The notes under the pieces are model-generated. The model did not search any database. It saw only the letters and a list, made by a program, of their open reading frames with translations, and was not told the DNA's origin. A stretch of 64,000 nt of DNA from Blastococcus sp. TML/M2B. Its GTDB lineage: Bacteria > Actinomycetota > Actinomycetes > Mycobacteriales > Geodermatophilaceae. The position numbers were made by a program, and so were the translations under genes. The DNA lies in contig NZ_JAENZZ010000002.1 in assembly GCF_016612865.1 (NCBI RefSeq), positions 1,736,001-1,800,000 on the forward strand. The letters are read 5' to 3'. Shown one piece after another: positions 1-8,842 of this stretch; position 1 is the first letter of the stretch; each line of letters begins with the position of its first letter.

Positions 1-570
1 CAGCCGCTCCAGGCGAGCGGCCAGCGAGTCCAGGTCGTTGTGCTGCCAGCGCACGACCTTGCCCCGGCTGGCCGCGGCGGCGGCGTGCAGGCTGGCGTGC
101 ACGTGCGCATCGACGAGCAGCACGTCGTCGGGCGTGCAGACGGTGGACAGCAGCGCGAGGTTGGCGTTCACCCCGGAGGATGTGAGCACCGCCGCCTCGG
201 TGCCGTAGAGGTCGGCCAGCTCCTCCTCGAGCTGCAGGTGCAGGCCGGTGGTGCCGTTGAGGACCCGGCTGCCCGAGGTGCTGGTGCCGTACCGGCGCAG
301 CGCCGCGGCCGCGGACTCGATCAGCCGCGGATCACCGGCCAGGCCCAGGTAGTTGCCGGTGCCCAGGTTGATCCGGTCCCGCCCGTCGGCGTACCGGGTG
401 ACCGGCAGCGGTGCGCCCCCGGTGGGCACGGCGACCGATGCCGACCCGGGGTGGGCCGGGTCGCGGAGCAGCGCGGCGAGCGCGTTCTCGTGCAGCGGCG
501 CGAACGGGTCGCGCCGGTCCCGCGCGGCGGCGGGCAGCTCGGGGCGGGCGGCGGTGAGGCCGTCGGTCAC
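1..570 (-). CDS. AONS-family PLP-dependent acyltransferase/aminotransferase, N-terminal part (cut by window edge)
   Basis: The first 190 codons of a class I/II fold PLP enzyme are present; the rest lies left of the window. Visible stretches typical of 8-amino-7-oxononanoate synthase and glycine C-acetyltransferase are NLGTGNYLGLAGDPRLIE, YGTSTSGSRVLNGTTGLH and the following LEEELADLYGTEAAVLTSSG, which form the cofactor-domain entry around residues 68-130. The PLP lysine region is off the edge, so the substrate (pimeloyl-CoA, acetyl-CoA or another acyl-CoA) cannot be decided. The GTG start at 570 is the first start compatible with the family N-terminus. No biotin gene is visible next to it, so bioF is not assigned. 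Confidence 0.75.
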   Translation of the reverse strand, partial: MTDGLTAARPELPAAARDRRDPFAPLHENALAALLRDPAHPGSASVAVPTGGAPLPVTRYADGRDRINLGTGNYLGLAGDPRLIESAAAALRRYGTSTSGSRVLNGTTGLHLQLEEELADLYGTEAAVLTSSGVNANLALLSTVCTPDDVLLVDAHVHASLHAAAAASRGKVVRWQHNDLDSLAARLERL

Positions 571-653
571 AGGTGCGTCTCCCCCACGTACGTCCGTGCG
601 GGCTCCGTGCACCGCGCGCGACGCGGCCAGCCTGTGCGTTCGGTGACGGAGCG

Positions 654-2250
654 TCAACGATCGGCGCGCGCGTCACCGTCCCGGGTGGACGCCGTCACCC
701 GATCGCGCCGTCCCGGCAGCCAGACGAGCACGACGACGACGGCGATCGCGCCCGCCGCCGCCGTCCCCACCGCGGTGACGTGCATGGCGTCGACGAAGGC
801 CTGGCGGGCCGGCTCGACCAGCTCCCCGGCCGCCGCGGCGGCCTCCTCGTCGCCCCCGGCCTGCACCGCCCCGATCACCGACAGCGTGCTGACGATCGAC
901 TCGTCGGCCTGGTCCCGGAGCCCGGCCGGCAGCACGTCGGTGGCGTCGCCGAGGTGGGCCGCGTACGAAGCGGCGAGCAGCGAGCCGAGGATCGCCACGC
1001 CGCAGCGCGCCACCGACCTGGCGGACGGAGTTGTTCACCGCCGCGCCCGCGCCGGCCTTCTCGCGCGGGACCACCGACATGATCGACTCGGTGGCCGGCG
1101 CCATGACCGCGCCCATGCCGACGCCCTGCACCGACAGGATCGCGAGCAGCACCCAGACCGAGGAGTCGACGCCCAGCAGCTGGAAGCCGAGGAACGACGT
1201 CGTGATCATCGCGAAACCGGTCGCGCACACCGCCTTGGCGCCGAACCGCTCGACGAGGCCCGAGGTCCGCGGCGCCGTGACGGCCATGCCGACGGCCACC
1301 GGGATGAGGGTCGCGCCGGCCTGCAGCGGGGTGTAGCCGAGCACGCCCTGCAGGTAGAAGACGACGTAGAAGGTCGCGCCGAGGAGCGCGAAGAAGTTGA
1401 GCCCCAGGGCGCCGGCGGCGGCGGAGAAGGCCGGGTTGCGGAACAGCGAGACGTCCAGCGCCGGGTGCGTGGAGCGGCGCTGGAGCTGGATGAACAGCAC
1501 CAGCAGCGCCAGCCCGCCGACCAGCGGGACGAGCACCCCCGGCGTCGTCCAGCCCGCGCCCTCGCCGCCCCGGATGATGCCGTAGACGATCCCGGCCAGG
1601 GCGACGATCGACAGCAGCACGCCGGGGACGTCGAGCCGGCCGGGCGAGGGGTCCTTGGACTCCGGGACGACGGCGAGCACCGCGACGATGCCGACGACCG
1701 CGACCGGCACGCCGACGAGGAAGACCGCGCCCCACCAGAAGTGCGCCAGCACCGCGCCCCCGGCCAGCGGGCCTCCGGCGACGGCGATGCCCGCGGTGCC
1801 GGCCCACACGCCGATGGCCCGGCCCCGCTCGGGGCCGGGGAAGACGTTGGTGATGACGGCGAGGGTCGTGGGCTGCACGGCGGCGCCGCCGACGCCCATC
1901 ACCGCGCGCCAGACGATGAGCTCGGCCGGGCTGTCGCTCAGCGAGGCCAGCACCGAGCCGACCGCGAAGATCGACAGCCCGATGACCAGGACCCGCCGGC
2001 GCCCGATGCGGTCACCGATGACGCCCCAGGAGAACAGCAGCCCGGCGAACACGAGGATGTAGGCGTCCACGGCCCACTGGAGCTCGGCCTGGCTGGCGCC
2101 GAGGTCGCGCTGCAGCGTCGGCAGGGCCACGTTGAGGATCGTGTTGCCCATGATCACCACGAGCAGGCACACCGTCATGGTGGCCAGCACCCACCAGCGG
2201 CGGGCGTAGCCGGGAGGGGCCTCCTCGACCTCGGTGCGGTCCGTCGTCAC
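654..2250 (-). CDS. MFS drug/proton antiporter, DHA2 (EmrB/QacA, 14-TM) family; frame broken as sequenced
   Basis: Integral membrane efflux protein. It opens with a helix containing NTILNVALPTLQRDLGAS, followed by the loop GDRIGRRRVL (motif A) and many hydrophobic helices, as in EmrB/QacA transporters. The GTG start at 2250 overlaps the ybjN stop (GTGA), so it is the third gene of the mshA operon. After VNNSVRQVGGAL the frame runs into arginine-rich nonsense. One extra base at about 1002 explains this, because removing it gives GVAILGSLLAASYA and a sensible C-terminus ending at 654. The break lies next to coordinate 1000 and matches a series of similar breaks at 500-base spacing, so I read the gene as probably intact in the organism. 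Substrate unknown. Confidence 0.8.
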
Positions 2251-2832
2251 TCCCCGCGGGTCGGGCCGCCGTCGGTGTCCGGGCGGCGGGAGGGGGTTGC
2301 GTCGGCGCGGCGGGAGGGGGTTGCGTCAGCGCGGCGGGAGGGATCGGCGAAGGCGGCGAACGCCTCGAGGTTGCGCAGCGACTCGCCGCGCTTGACCCGC
2401 CAGTCCCACTCGCGGCGGATCGACGTCCCGAAGCCGATCTCCAGCATCGTGTTGAAGTGGTCGTCGGCGTAGCTGAGCACCGAGCCGAGGATGCGGTCGA
2501 GCATCCTCGGGGGTGACCGCGGCGTGCGGCAGCCGGCCGGTCAGGTAGACGTCACCGACGTTGTCGATGGAGTACGAGACGCCGTACATGCGGGCGTTGT
2601 GCTGCAGCAGGAAGGTCCACAGCTGCTCGCGGTTCTCGTCGGGCTGGCGGCAGACGAAGGCCTCCACCCGCAGCGCGTGCTCGCCGACGCTGAGCCCGCA
2701 GACCGTCTTGAGCTTCTTGGTGCCCGGGAGGTCGACCAGCCAGGTGCCGGGGGCGGGGTGCTCGTGCACCAGCTCGCCGTCGCGGAGCACCTGCTCGATG
2801 ACGGCGTCCAGCTCCGCTGTGGTCCTGCTCAT
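2247..2832 (-). CDS. YbjN-domain protein; frame broken as sequenced
   Basis: Small cytoplasmic protein of the YbjN/type III chaperone-like fold, equivalent in position to Rv0487 next to mshA. The N-terminal frame reads from an ATG at 2832 ([20 protein letters not shown]) through the typical TWLVDLPG and [17 protein letters not shown]. The C-terminal half ([20 protein letters not shown]) is in another frame. One extra base in the CC pair at 2505-2506 accounts for the switch. The ATG overlaps the mshA stop by 4 bp and the TGA overlaps the MFS start, so translation is coupled on both sides. The C-terminus carries an in-frame near-repeat of PSRRADAT. The role is unknown; in other bacteria YbjN affects stress and motility. 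Confidence 0.72.
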
Positions 2833-4166
2833 CTGGCCACCTGCACTCCGGGGAGGACGCGCAGCGGACCGAGCCGCCGCTCGCGCGCGGGACGGATGGG
2901 CGCCGCGGCCATGTCGCGCGCCGCCGAGGCGTAGGCCTGGACGAGGGCGTCGGCGGTGCGGTCCCAGGAGAAGAGGCCGGCGTGCCGCCGCGCGCCGGCG
3001 GCGAGCAGCTCGCGACGGGCCAGCACGGCGCGCACCGCGACCGCGTAGTCGGCCGGGTCGTGCCCGGCCACGAGGACGCCGGAGACGCCGTCGCGGACCG
3101 CCGTCGGCAGCCCGCCGACCTCGGCGGCGACCACCGGCGTGCCGCAGGCCTGCGACTCCAGGGCGACCAGGCCGAAGGACTCGTTGTGGCTGGGGACGAC
3201 AGTGACGTCGGCGGCGCGGTAGTGCAGGGCGAGCCGCTCGGGCGGCTGCGGCGGGAAGAACGTGACGACGTCGGCGATCCCGAGCGAGCCGGCGAGCTCC
3301 TTGAGCTGCTCGGGGGCGTCGAGGCCGGAGCCGCTGGGCGCGCCCACGACGTGCACGCGCAACCGGTCGCGCAGGCCCGGGTCGTCGGCGAGCAGCCGGG
3401 CGGCGGTGTGCAGCAGCACGTCGGGTGCCTTGAGCGGCTGGATGCGCCCGACGAACAGCAGCACGACGGCGTCCTGCGGCATGCCCACCGCCCGGCGGGC
3501 GGCGGCGCGGTCGCCCGGTGAGAAACGCTCGAGGTCGACGCCGGGCGGGACGACGAGGGTGCGGGCCGGGTCGGCGCCGTAGAGGCGCACCAGCTGGCGG
3601 GCCTCCTCGTCGGTGTTGGCGATCAGCCGGTCGGCCTCGGCCACGACCTGCTCCTCGCCGATGACGCGGGAGCGCGGCTCGGGCCGGTCGCCGACGGCGA
3701 GCGCCTCGTTCTTGACCTTGGCGAGGGTGTGCGCGGTGTGGATCAGCGGCACGCTCCACCGGTCGCGGGCCAGGTACCCGACCTGCCCGGAGAGCCAGTA
3801 GTGCGAGTGGACGACGTCGTAGTAGCCCGGCTCGTGCTGGGCCTCCTCGCGCAGCACGGCCGCGGTGAACGCGCACAGCTGGGCGGGCAGCTCCTCCTTG
3901 CCCAGGCCCTCGAACGGGCCGGCGACGACGTGCCGCACCGTGACGCCGGGGCACATCTCCACGACCGGCGGCAGGTCGCTGGAGGTGGCGCGGGTGAAGA
4001 TGTCGACGGCGATGCCGCGGGCGGCCAGCCGACGGGACGCCTCGACGATGTAGACGTTCATGCCGCCCGCGTCGCCGGCGCCGGGCTGGTCGAGCGGGCT
4101 GGTGTGCACCGAGAGGGTCGCGACCCGCCGGGGCGTGCCGGAGCGGATCGGGCGGCGAGCGGGCAC
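2829..4166 (-). CDS. mshA: D-inositol-3-phosphate N-acetylglucosaminyltransferase MshA (mycothiol biosynthesis, step 1)
   Basis: GT-B retaining glycosyltransferase of family GT4, 445 aa. It transfers GlcNAc from UDP-GlcNAc to 1L-myo-inositol 1-phosphate, the committed step to mycothiol. Seen: the N-terminal acceptor loop [37 protein letters not shown], the nucleotide-domain entry [14 protein letters not shown], and the E-x7-E donor motif inside [18 protein letters not shown], followed by EVGGLPTAV. Start GTG at 4166 is chosen because GGGAGG lies 8-9 nt upstream and the next residues lead directly into [10 protein letters not shown]. It is first gene of a minus-strand operon with ybjN and an MFS transporter and diverges from an SDR gene. 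mshD, the last mycothiol step, lies at 33.6 kb. Confidence 0.95.
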   Translation of the reverse strand: MPARRPIRSGTPRRVATLSVHTSPLDQPGAGDAGGMNVYIVEASRRLAARGIAVDIFTRATSSDLPPVVEMCPGVTVRHVVAGPFEGLGKEELPAQLCAFTAAVLREEAQHEPGYYDVVHSHYWLSGQVGYLARDRWSVPLIHTAHTLAKVKNEALAVGDRPEPRSRVIGEEQVVAEADRLIANTDEEARQLVRLYGADPARTLVVPPGVDLERFSPGDRAAARRAVGMPQDAVVLLFVGRIQPLKAPDVLLHTAARLLADDPGLRDRLRVHVVGAPSGSGLDAPEQLKELAGSLGIADVVTFFPPQPPERLALHYRAADVTVVPSHNESFGLVALESQACGTPVVAAEVGGLPTAVRDGVSGVLVAGHDPADYAVAVRAVLARRELLAAGARRHAGLFSWDRTADALVQAYASAARDMAAAPIRPARERRLGPLRVLPGVQVAR

Positions 4167-4270
4167 GTGCGTTCCTCCCGCTCGGCAGTTGTGGTGGTCC
4201 GGACCGTCACGGGGGCCAACGCGGCGACCCCTGTTGGTCTTCCATCCTGCAACAGCGCGAGGATGAGCAC

Positions 4271-5059
4271 ATGTCAGGTGCCTCACCTCTCACCCGGTCC
4301 GGTAGCTCCGAGCGGCCCGGCGCCGGGCGCACCGCCGTCGTCACCGGAGCGTCCAGCGGGATCGGCGCGGCCACGGCGGCACGCCTGGCCGCGGACGGGT
4401 TCGACGTCGTCCTCGGGGCGCGGCGGATGGACCGGCTGACCGAGCTGGCCGAGGCCATCGGGGGCCGGGCCCTGCCGCTGGACGTGACCGACCCCGCGTC
4501 GGTCGAGGCGTTCGCCGCCGCGCTGGACCGGGTCGACGTGCTGGTGAACAACGCCGGTGGGGCGTTCGACGCCAACCCCGTCGCGGACGCCGACCTCGAC
4601 TCGTGGGCGCGGACCTACGAGGTGAACGTGCTCGGGACGGTGCGGCTCACCAAGGCGCTGCTGCCGGCGCTGATCGCCTCCGGCGCCGGCGACGTGCTGT
4701 TCGTCGGCTCGACCGCGGGGCTGACCACCTACGAGAACGGCAGCTCGTACACGGCGGCCAAGCACGGCGAGCACGCGCTGGCCGGGGCGCTGCGGCTGGA
4801 GCTGGTCGGGCAACCGGTGCGGGTCATGGAGATCGCGCCCGGGATGGTGCACACCGAGGAGTTCTCGCTCAACCGGCTGGGTTCGGCCGAGCGCGCCGAC
4901 GCCGTCTACCGCGGGGTGCGCGAGCCGCTGGTCGCCGACGACGTCGCCGACTGCATCGCGTGGGCGCTCACCCGCCCGCACCACGTGAACGTCGACCTGC
5001 TCGTCGTCCGCCCCCGCGCCCAGGCCGCCCAGCACAAGGTGCACCGCGAGACCGACTGA
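4271..5059 (+). CDS. Short-chain dehydrogenase/reductase
   Basis: Classical SDR of 262 aa with a Rossmann fold. The NADP-type glycine motif TGASSGIG follows residue 24, NNAGG is intact, and the catalytic Ser and YTAAK are present ([15 protein letters not shown]). The substrate is not predictable from sequence. The ATG at 4271 has GAGGA about 8 nt upstream. It is equivalent in position to Rv0484c, which also lies between mshA and murB, so the neighbourhood is conserved across actinobacteria. It is convergent with murB, and the gap holds a long inverted repeat that could stop both transcripts. Confidence 0.88.
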   Translation: MSGASPLTRSGSSERPGAGRTAVVTGASSGIGAATAARLAADGFDVVLGARRMDRLTELAEAIGGRALPLDVTDPASVEAFAAALDRVDVLVNNAGGAFDANPVADADLDSWARTYEVNVLGTVRLTKALLPALIASGAGDVLFVGSTAGLTTYENGSSYTAAKHGEHALAGALRLELVGQPVRVMEIAPGMVHTEEFSLNRLGSAERADAVYRGVREPLVADDVADCIAWALTRPHHVNVDLLVVRPRAQAAQHKVHRETD

Positions 5060-5070
5060 CCCGAACCCCT

Positions 5071-5133
5071 GTTGATCATCGTCATCCGGCTGGCTCCACC
5101 GGCGTGGCGGGCAGCCAGATGACGATGATCAAC
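5071..5133. repeat. 16-bp perfect inverted repeat between convergent genes (terminator-like, family E)
   Basis: Left arm GTTGATCATCGTCATC (5071-5086) and right arm GATGACGATGATCAAC (5118-5133) are perfect reverse complements with 31 nt between them. The arms are AT-rich compared with the surroundings. It fills the gap between the SDR stop and the murB stop and overlaps the last codons of murB. A bidirectional terminator is the simplest reading, but there is no U tract, and other families of such palindromes occur in similar gaps. Confidence 0.7.
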
Positions 5134-6139
5134 TCGGTCTGACGGCGGTCGGTTCGCGTTCGAGGGTGACGCCGAAGCGCTCCTGCACCGTGGCGATGAT
5201 CCGGTCGGCGAAGGCGAGCAGCTCGGCAGCGGTGGCGCCGTCCTCGGTGGTGAGGGCCAGGCTGTGCTTGGACGACGTCCCCACGTGTCCCTCGCGGGTG
5301 CCGCGGCCGAAGCCGGCGTGCTGCACCAGCCAGGCGGCGCTGAGCTTGACCGCGTCGCCGCGGGCCGGCCAGCTCGGGCAGCCCTCGACGGCCTGCTGCG
5401 CCGGGACGATCGGGTTGGTGAAGAACGAGCCGGCGCTGCGGGAGTCGGGGTCGGCCGGGTCCCAGACCATGCCCTTGCCGCGGCGCAGCCGCAGGACCGC
5501 CTCGCGGACGTCGGCCAGCGGTGCGGGCTCGCCGACCTCGACGCCGAGCGTGCGCGCCAGCTCGGCGTAGCCGACCGGGCGGGACAGCGGGCCGGGGTGC
5601 AGGTCGAAGGCGACCTCGAGGACGACGAAGCGGCCGGGCTCGCGCTTGAGGCGGCTGTCGCGGTAGGCGAACCCGCACTCGGCCGGGGTCAGCGAGCGCT
5701 CGGACTTCTCGGCGCGGTCGTACACGCGGACGCCGGTGATCGTCTGCGCGACCTCCTGGCCGTACGCGCCCACGTTCTGCACGGGGGTGGCGCCGGTGGA
5801 GCCGGGGATGCCCGACAGCGCCTCCACGCCGGCGAGCGACTCGGTGACGGTGCGCGCGACGAGCCCGTCCCAGTCCTCGCCGGCCTGCACGGTGAGCCGG
5901 TCGCCGTCCCGGGCGATGCCACGGGTGCGGACCGCGACGACGTCGCCGGGCCAGCCCTCGTCGGGCGCGACCAGGTTCGAGCCGCCGCCGACGAGCAGCA
6001 ACGGGCGGCCGGCCTCGTCGGCGTCGCGGACGGCGTCGACCAGCTCGGCGGCGGTCTCCACCTCGAGCAACCGCTCGACGGGGCCGCCCACGGCCAGGGT
6101 GGTGAGGTCCGCCAGCCGGACGTCGCGTCGAACCTGCAC
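5129..6139 (-). CDS. murB: UDP-N-acetylmuramate dehydrogenase MurB
   Basis: FAD- and NADPH-dependent enzyme that reduces UDP-GlcNAc-enolpyruvate to UDP-MurNAc for peptidoglycan; 336 aa, cytoplasmic. Seen: LTTLAVGGPVERLLEV at the FAD domain start, LLVGGGSNLV, SGIPGSTGATPVQNVGAYGQ, the CGFAYRDSRLKR segment, and GSAGSFFTNPIV-type sequence (SAGSFFTNP) holding the catalytic serine. The C-terminal AAWLVQHAGF and HSLALTT are also typical. The GTG start at 6139 is supported by TAGCGT on the minus strand at 6146-6151, six nt upstream, which suggests a leaderless mRNA. It is divergent from the methyltransferase at 6174 with only a 34-bp gap. Confidence 0.95.
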   Translation of the reverse strand: MQVRRDVRLADLTTLAVGGPVERLLEVETAAELVDAVRDADEAGRPLLLVGGGSNLVAPDEGWPGDVVAVRTRGIARDGDRLTVQAGEDWDGLVARTVTESLAGVEALSGIPGSTGATPVQNVGAYGQEVAQTITGVRVYDRAEKSERSLTPAECGFAYRDSRLKREPGRFVVLEVAFDLHPGPLSRPVGYAELARTLGVEVGEPAPLADVREAVLRLRRGKGMVWDPADPDSRSAGSFFTNPIVPAQQAVEGCPSWPARGDAVKLSAAWLVQHAGFGRGTREGHVGTSSKHSLALTTEDGATAAELLAFADRIIATVQERFGVTLEREPTAVRPS

Positions 6140-6145
6140 GCCGCA

Positions 6146-6165
6146 ACGCTAGCCCGGACTACCCT
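6146..6165. promoter_or_regulatory. Back-to-back leaderless -10 elements for murB and the methyltransferase gene
   Basis: Minus strand TAGCGT at 6146-6151 ends 6 nt before the murB GTG. Plus strand TACCCT at 6160-6165 ends 8 nt before the methyltransferase GTG. Both match TANNNT at the distance expected if transcription starts at the start codon. No Shine-Dalgarno sequence is present for either gene. No clear -35 was recognised. Confidence 0.55.
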
Positions 6166-6173
6166 CCGGACCG

Positions 6174-7037
6174 GTGACCGAGGGCAGCAGCGAGCACAAG
6201 AAGCGGGCCTCGCTGTCGCCGCAGCGGCAGCGCAGGGCGCCCCGGCTGGCGGCGGGGCGGGCCCGCGCGCTCGGGCTGCCCACGCGCGGGACGACGAACG
6301 CCAACCGGCTGCGCCGCGTGGACCGCTGGCTGCTGGCCACCCAGGTGCCGCGGCTGCGCGACTCGGCCCGGCCGCTGGTGGTGGATCTCGGCTACGGCGC
6401 GTCCGCCGTCACCACGTTGGAGCTCGTGGAGCGCCTCGCGCCCGAGGTGCCGGGGCTGGAGGTCGTCGGGCTGGAGATCGACCCGGCGCGGGTGACCGCC
6501 GTCGCCGACGACCGGGACCCGCCGCGGGTGGACTTCCGGGTCGGTGGCTTCGAGCTGGCCGGGCTGCGGCCGGTGGTCGTCCGCGCCTTCAACGTGCTGC
6601 GCCAGTACGACGAGGAGTCCGCGGCGCGGGCCTGGGACACCATGCGCGCGGGGCTGGCGCCGGGCGGGCTCGTCGTCGAGGGGACCTGCGACGAGTGGGG
6701 ACGGCGCTCCGCCTGGGTGGCCCTGGACGCCGACGGGCCGCTCACCCTGACGCTGTCCGTCCGGGTCTCCGACATCGAACGCCCGTCGGACCTCGCCGAG
6801 CGCCTACCCAAGGCGCTGATCCACCACAACGTCCCGGGCGAGCCGGTGCACGAGTTCCTGCGCGCCTTCGACGCCGCCTGGGCGGGCGCGGCCGGGCTGT
6901 CCACCTTCGGCCCGCGGCAGCGCTGGGTGGGCGCAGTCGAGGCGCTGGCCGAGCAGGGCTGGCCGCTGGTCGGGTCGTCCCGGCGGTGGCGGCACGGCGA
7001 GGTCACCGTCCGCTGGTCCGCCGTCGCCCCCGCCTGA
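6174..7037 (+). CDS. Class I SAM-dependent methyltransferase-like protein
   Basis: 287 aa. The Rossmann-like SAM fold is seen in LVVDLGYGASAVTTLE (motif I, near residue 65-80) and LEVVGLEIDPARV with the acidic residue at the end of strand 2. VVRAFNVLRQY and LAPGGLVVEGTCDEWG are motifs of later strands. The N-terminus is basic (KKRASLSPQRQRRAPR). The substrate is unknown, and the gene is linked to murB in this genome. The start is the GTG preceded by TACCCT 8 nt upstream. It is convergent with the gene at 7236, and the gap is filled by repeats. Confidence 0.78.
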   Translation: MTEGSSEHKKRASLSPQRQRRAPRLAAGRARALGLPTRGTTNANRLRRVDRWLLATQVPRLRDSARPLVVDLGYGASAVTTLELVERLAPEVPGLEVVGLEIDPARVTAVADDRDPPRVDFRVGGFELAGLRPVVVRAFNVLRQYDEESAARAWDTMRAGLAPGGLVVEGTCDEWGRRSAWVALDADGPLTLTLSVRVSDIERPSDLAERLPKALIHHNVPGEPVHEFLRAFDAAWAGAAGLSTFGPRQRWVGAVEALAEQGWPLVGSSRRWRHGEVTVRWSAVAPA

Positions 7038-7043
7038 CGCCGC

Positions 7044-7180
7044 TCGGGACTTTCGGTGCAGAAAGTCCCGACGGAGAAGGTGACGGGGCTCCCCACCTCG
7101 GGACTTTCGGTACAGAAAGTCCCGACGGCGAAGGTGAGGGACTCCCCACCTCGGGGACTTTCGGTACAGAAAGTCTCGAC
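7044..7180. repeat. Three tandem copies of a 53-54 bp unit carrying a GGACTTTC...GAAAGTCC palindrome (family A)
   Basis: Each unit begins TCGGGACTTTCGGT and contains the 22-bp near-palindrome whose arms are GGACTTTC and GAAAGTCC around a G(T)RCA core. Copy starts are at 7044, 7098 and 7151, so spacing is 54 and 53 bp. The linker contains GAAGGTGA and CTCCCCACCTC in copies 1 and 2. The third copy has a T change in its right arm (AAGTCTCG) and runs straight into a second palindrome type at 7183. Two more copies of the palindrome occur at 60936 and 60969. The array lies between convergent genes. Confidence 0.85.
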
Positions 7181-7182
7181 GG

Positions 7183-7198
7183 CGTTCCCGCGGGAACG
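7183..7198. repeat. Palindrome CGTTCCCGCGGGAACG (family B)
   Basis: Perfect 16-bp palindrome CGTTCCCGCGGGAACG placed directly after the third family A copy. The same word occurs at 38796-38811, with a one-mismatch copy at 38757-38772. No function is known. It could be part of a composite terminator or a repeat element. Confidence 0.75.
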
Positions 7199-7235
7199 TC
7201 CCACCCTGCTTCACCGCGAAAGCGCAGACGTCGGA

Positions 7236-7955
7236 TCAGCGCCAGGCGTCGGCCCACTCGGCGGGCGCGGTCGAGCAGCGTTCGTCGCGGAACTCGCCGG
7301 GCACCATCCACCACTGCTCGTCCGGCCCGCTCTCCAGCACCAGACCACCGCCGAGCCCGGGCACCTCGATGGACCACTGCTCCCAGGACGTGTTCATGTC
7401 GAAATCGGGATACGAGCAGGGCCGGCCGACGGCGGGGTGCACCTCGCCCTCACGACTGCACCCCTGCGTGGTGACGAGGTCGAGCGGGACGTCGTCGAGG
7501 GCGCAGTCGACCGCGTCGATCCCGTCCGCCGGTGGCAGCGAGCGCAGCTCGTCGCAGCGGTAGTGCGCGGACATCGCGAAGGGCGTCCGGAGGAATGCGG
7601 CCTGCGCCGACCGCGCCTCGACCCAGGGCTGCCCCTCGGCGGCCATCAGACCGACGTCGGGCAGGAACACGACGGCGGACTCGTCCGCCAGTTCCCGCTC
7701 GACCCTCGGGACGAGCGACTCCCGGAGCGAGGAGCACTCATAGCGGTACGACTGCACGGCCGCGCCGTCGCCGGTCAGGCAGCCGTTCCACGCCGGGTCC
7801 TCGCCGAGCGCACCCAGCTCGACCCCGGCCATCTCGTCGCATGCCGGGAGGGCCGCCGCGACGTCCGCGCTCCGGTCCCGGACCACCAGCCAGGTGAGCA
7901 GCCCCCCGACCAGCAGCCCGGCGACCACCGCCACCACCAGCCGACGAGCGGGCAT
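7236..7955 (-). CDS. Hypothetical membrane-anchored or secreted protein, third gene of the sigma-factor cassette
   Basis: 239 aa and not recognised. It has an N-terminal basic start and one hydrophobic segment (LVVAVVAGLLVGGLLTWLVV, residues about 6-25), then an extracytoplasmic-looking region with eight or so cysteines (for example ALPACDEM, PAWNGCL, YRYECSS, HYRCDELR, DCALDD, QGCSREG, RPCSYPD, ERCSTAP) that could form disulfides. The ATG start overlaps the stop of the upstream gene (TGATG), so it is coupled to the sigma/anti-sigma-like pair. It may be a sensor or effector of that signalling unit; this is inference from position only. Confidence 0.6.
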   Translation of the reverse strand: MPARRLVVAVVAGLLVGGLLTWLVVRDRSADVAAALPACDEMAGVELGALGEDPAWNGCLTGDGAAVQSYRYECSSLRESLVPRVERELADESAVVFLPDVGLMAAEGQPWVEARSAQAAFLRTPFAMSAHYRCDELRSLPPADGIDAVDCALDDVPLDLVTTQGCSREGEVHPAVGRPCSYPDFDMNTSWEQWSIEVPGLGGGLVLESGPDEQWWMVPGEFRDERCSTAPAEWADAWR

Positions 7956-8842
7956 CAGTCCTCCAGCGTCTCGAACGGCACGGTCCGGGCAGGCTGCCGC
8001 GCAGCCTCGCGCAGGCTGTCGAGCGTCGGCGTTCCCGCCAGCCACCGCTCCGCGACGTACGACTCCGCCGCCGGCAGGGACAGCCGGCCGTCGTCGCCCA
8101 CCTCGGCCAGCACCTCGCCGTCGAAGGCGATGCTCCAGATGCCGGGGTCGTCGTCGAAGACCCCGGCGTCCGCGTCCAGGAACAGGACCAGGTCGCCGAG
8201 GGCGGGCAGGCCGTCGGCCACGACCTCGACGGGCGTCCGCGGGTTCAGCGCCAGCCCGACGACGAGGGGATCCGGCGGGACCTGGCCGGCCAGGACCTCG
8301 GTGACGGCGACCTCGGCGTGCACGGTCCGCCACTGGGCCCGGGGGTCGTCGAAGGGCACCTCGGTGCTCGCGGTGTCGTCGTCCTCCGGGACGTAGAACG
8401 CGCGGCCCGGGCGGACGTCCGTCACGTGCCCGACGACGACCGAGTCGGACAGGGTGGTCGTGTTCCCGTTGCGGACGGCGTAGGTGATGGTGGGCAGGAA
8501 CTCGACCAGGGACGCCGGGCCGATCGCACGCGAGGCCGCGGAGCCGGTGGTTCCGAGCAGCTCGCGGTACTGCTGCGCAGCGGCCTCCGGGTCGACGACC
8601 GCCTGGGCCGCCCCCGAACCGTCCGCGACCGTGTCGTCGCCGCGGTCCTGCTCCCGCGCGCCGTCGAGGACGGCGACGCCGGCCACCCCCACGGCGATCG
8701 CGACCACACCGGCCAGCACCGAGGCCCGCCGGCGCCGGCTGCGCCGCCGCAGGCCCGCGACCCGGTGCACCAGGTCGGTGGGCGGCAGCCCGGCCAGCTC
8801 GGCGTCGCGGTGCAGCGCCTCCCTCAGCTCGCTGGTGTTCAC
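7955..8842 (-). CDS. Membrane protein coupled to the ECF sigma gene (possible anti-sigma factor)
   Basis: 295 aa. The cytoplasmic N-terminus of about 40 residues (VNTSELREALHRDAELAGLPPTDLVH then RRRSRRRR) is followed by one membrane helix near residues 41-60 (ASVLAGVVAIAVGVAGVAVL) and a long external domain. The layout fits an anti-sigma or sigma-partner protein, but no zinc HxxxCxxC motif is present, so the assignment rests on context. GTG start at 8842 overlaps the sigma stop (GTGA), giving translational coupling. The downstream gene follows with a 1-bp overlap. Confidence 0.6.
   Translation of the reverse strand: MNTSELREALHRDAELAGLPPTDLVHRVAGLRRRSRRRRASVLAGVVAIAVGVAGVAVLDGAREQDRGDDTVADGSGAAQAVVDPEAAAQQYRELLGTTGSAASRAIGPASLVEFLPTITYAVRNGNTTTLSDSVVVGHVTDVRPGRAFYVPEDDDTASTEVPFDDPRAQWRTVHAEVAVTEVLAGQVPPDPLVVGLALNPRTPVEVVADGLPALGDLVLFLDADAGVFDDDPGIWSIAFDGEVLAEVGDDGRLSLPAAESYVAERWLAGTPTLDSLREAARQPARTVPFETLED

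Noticed and set aside
40-2472. 810-codon plus-strand frame opposite the AONS-like and MFS genes
   Set aside because: No motif, low-complexity, and both opposite genes have clear family signatures.
7044-7180. CRISPR-like array
   Set aside because: Only three units of 53-54 bp with conserved linkers rather than unique spacers, and no cas genes. It is a tandem palindrome repeat.
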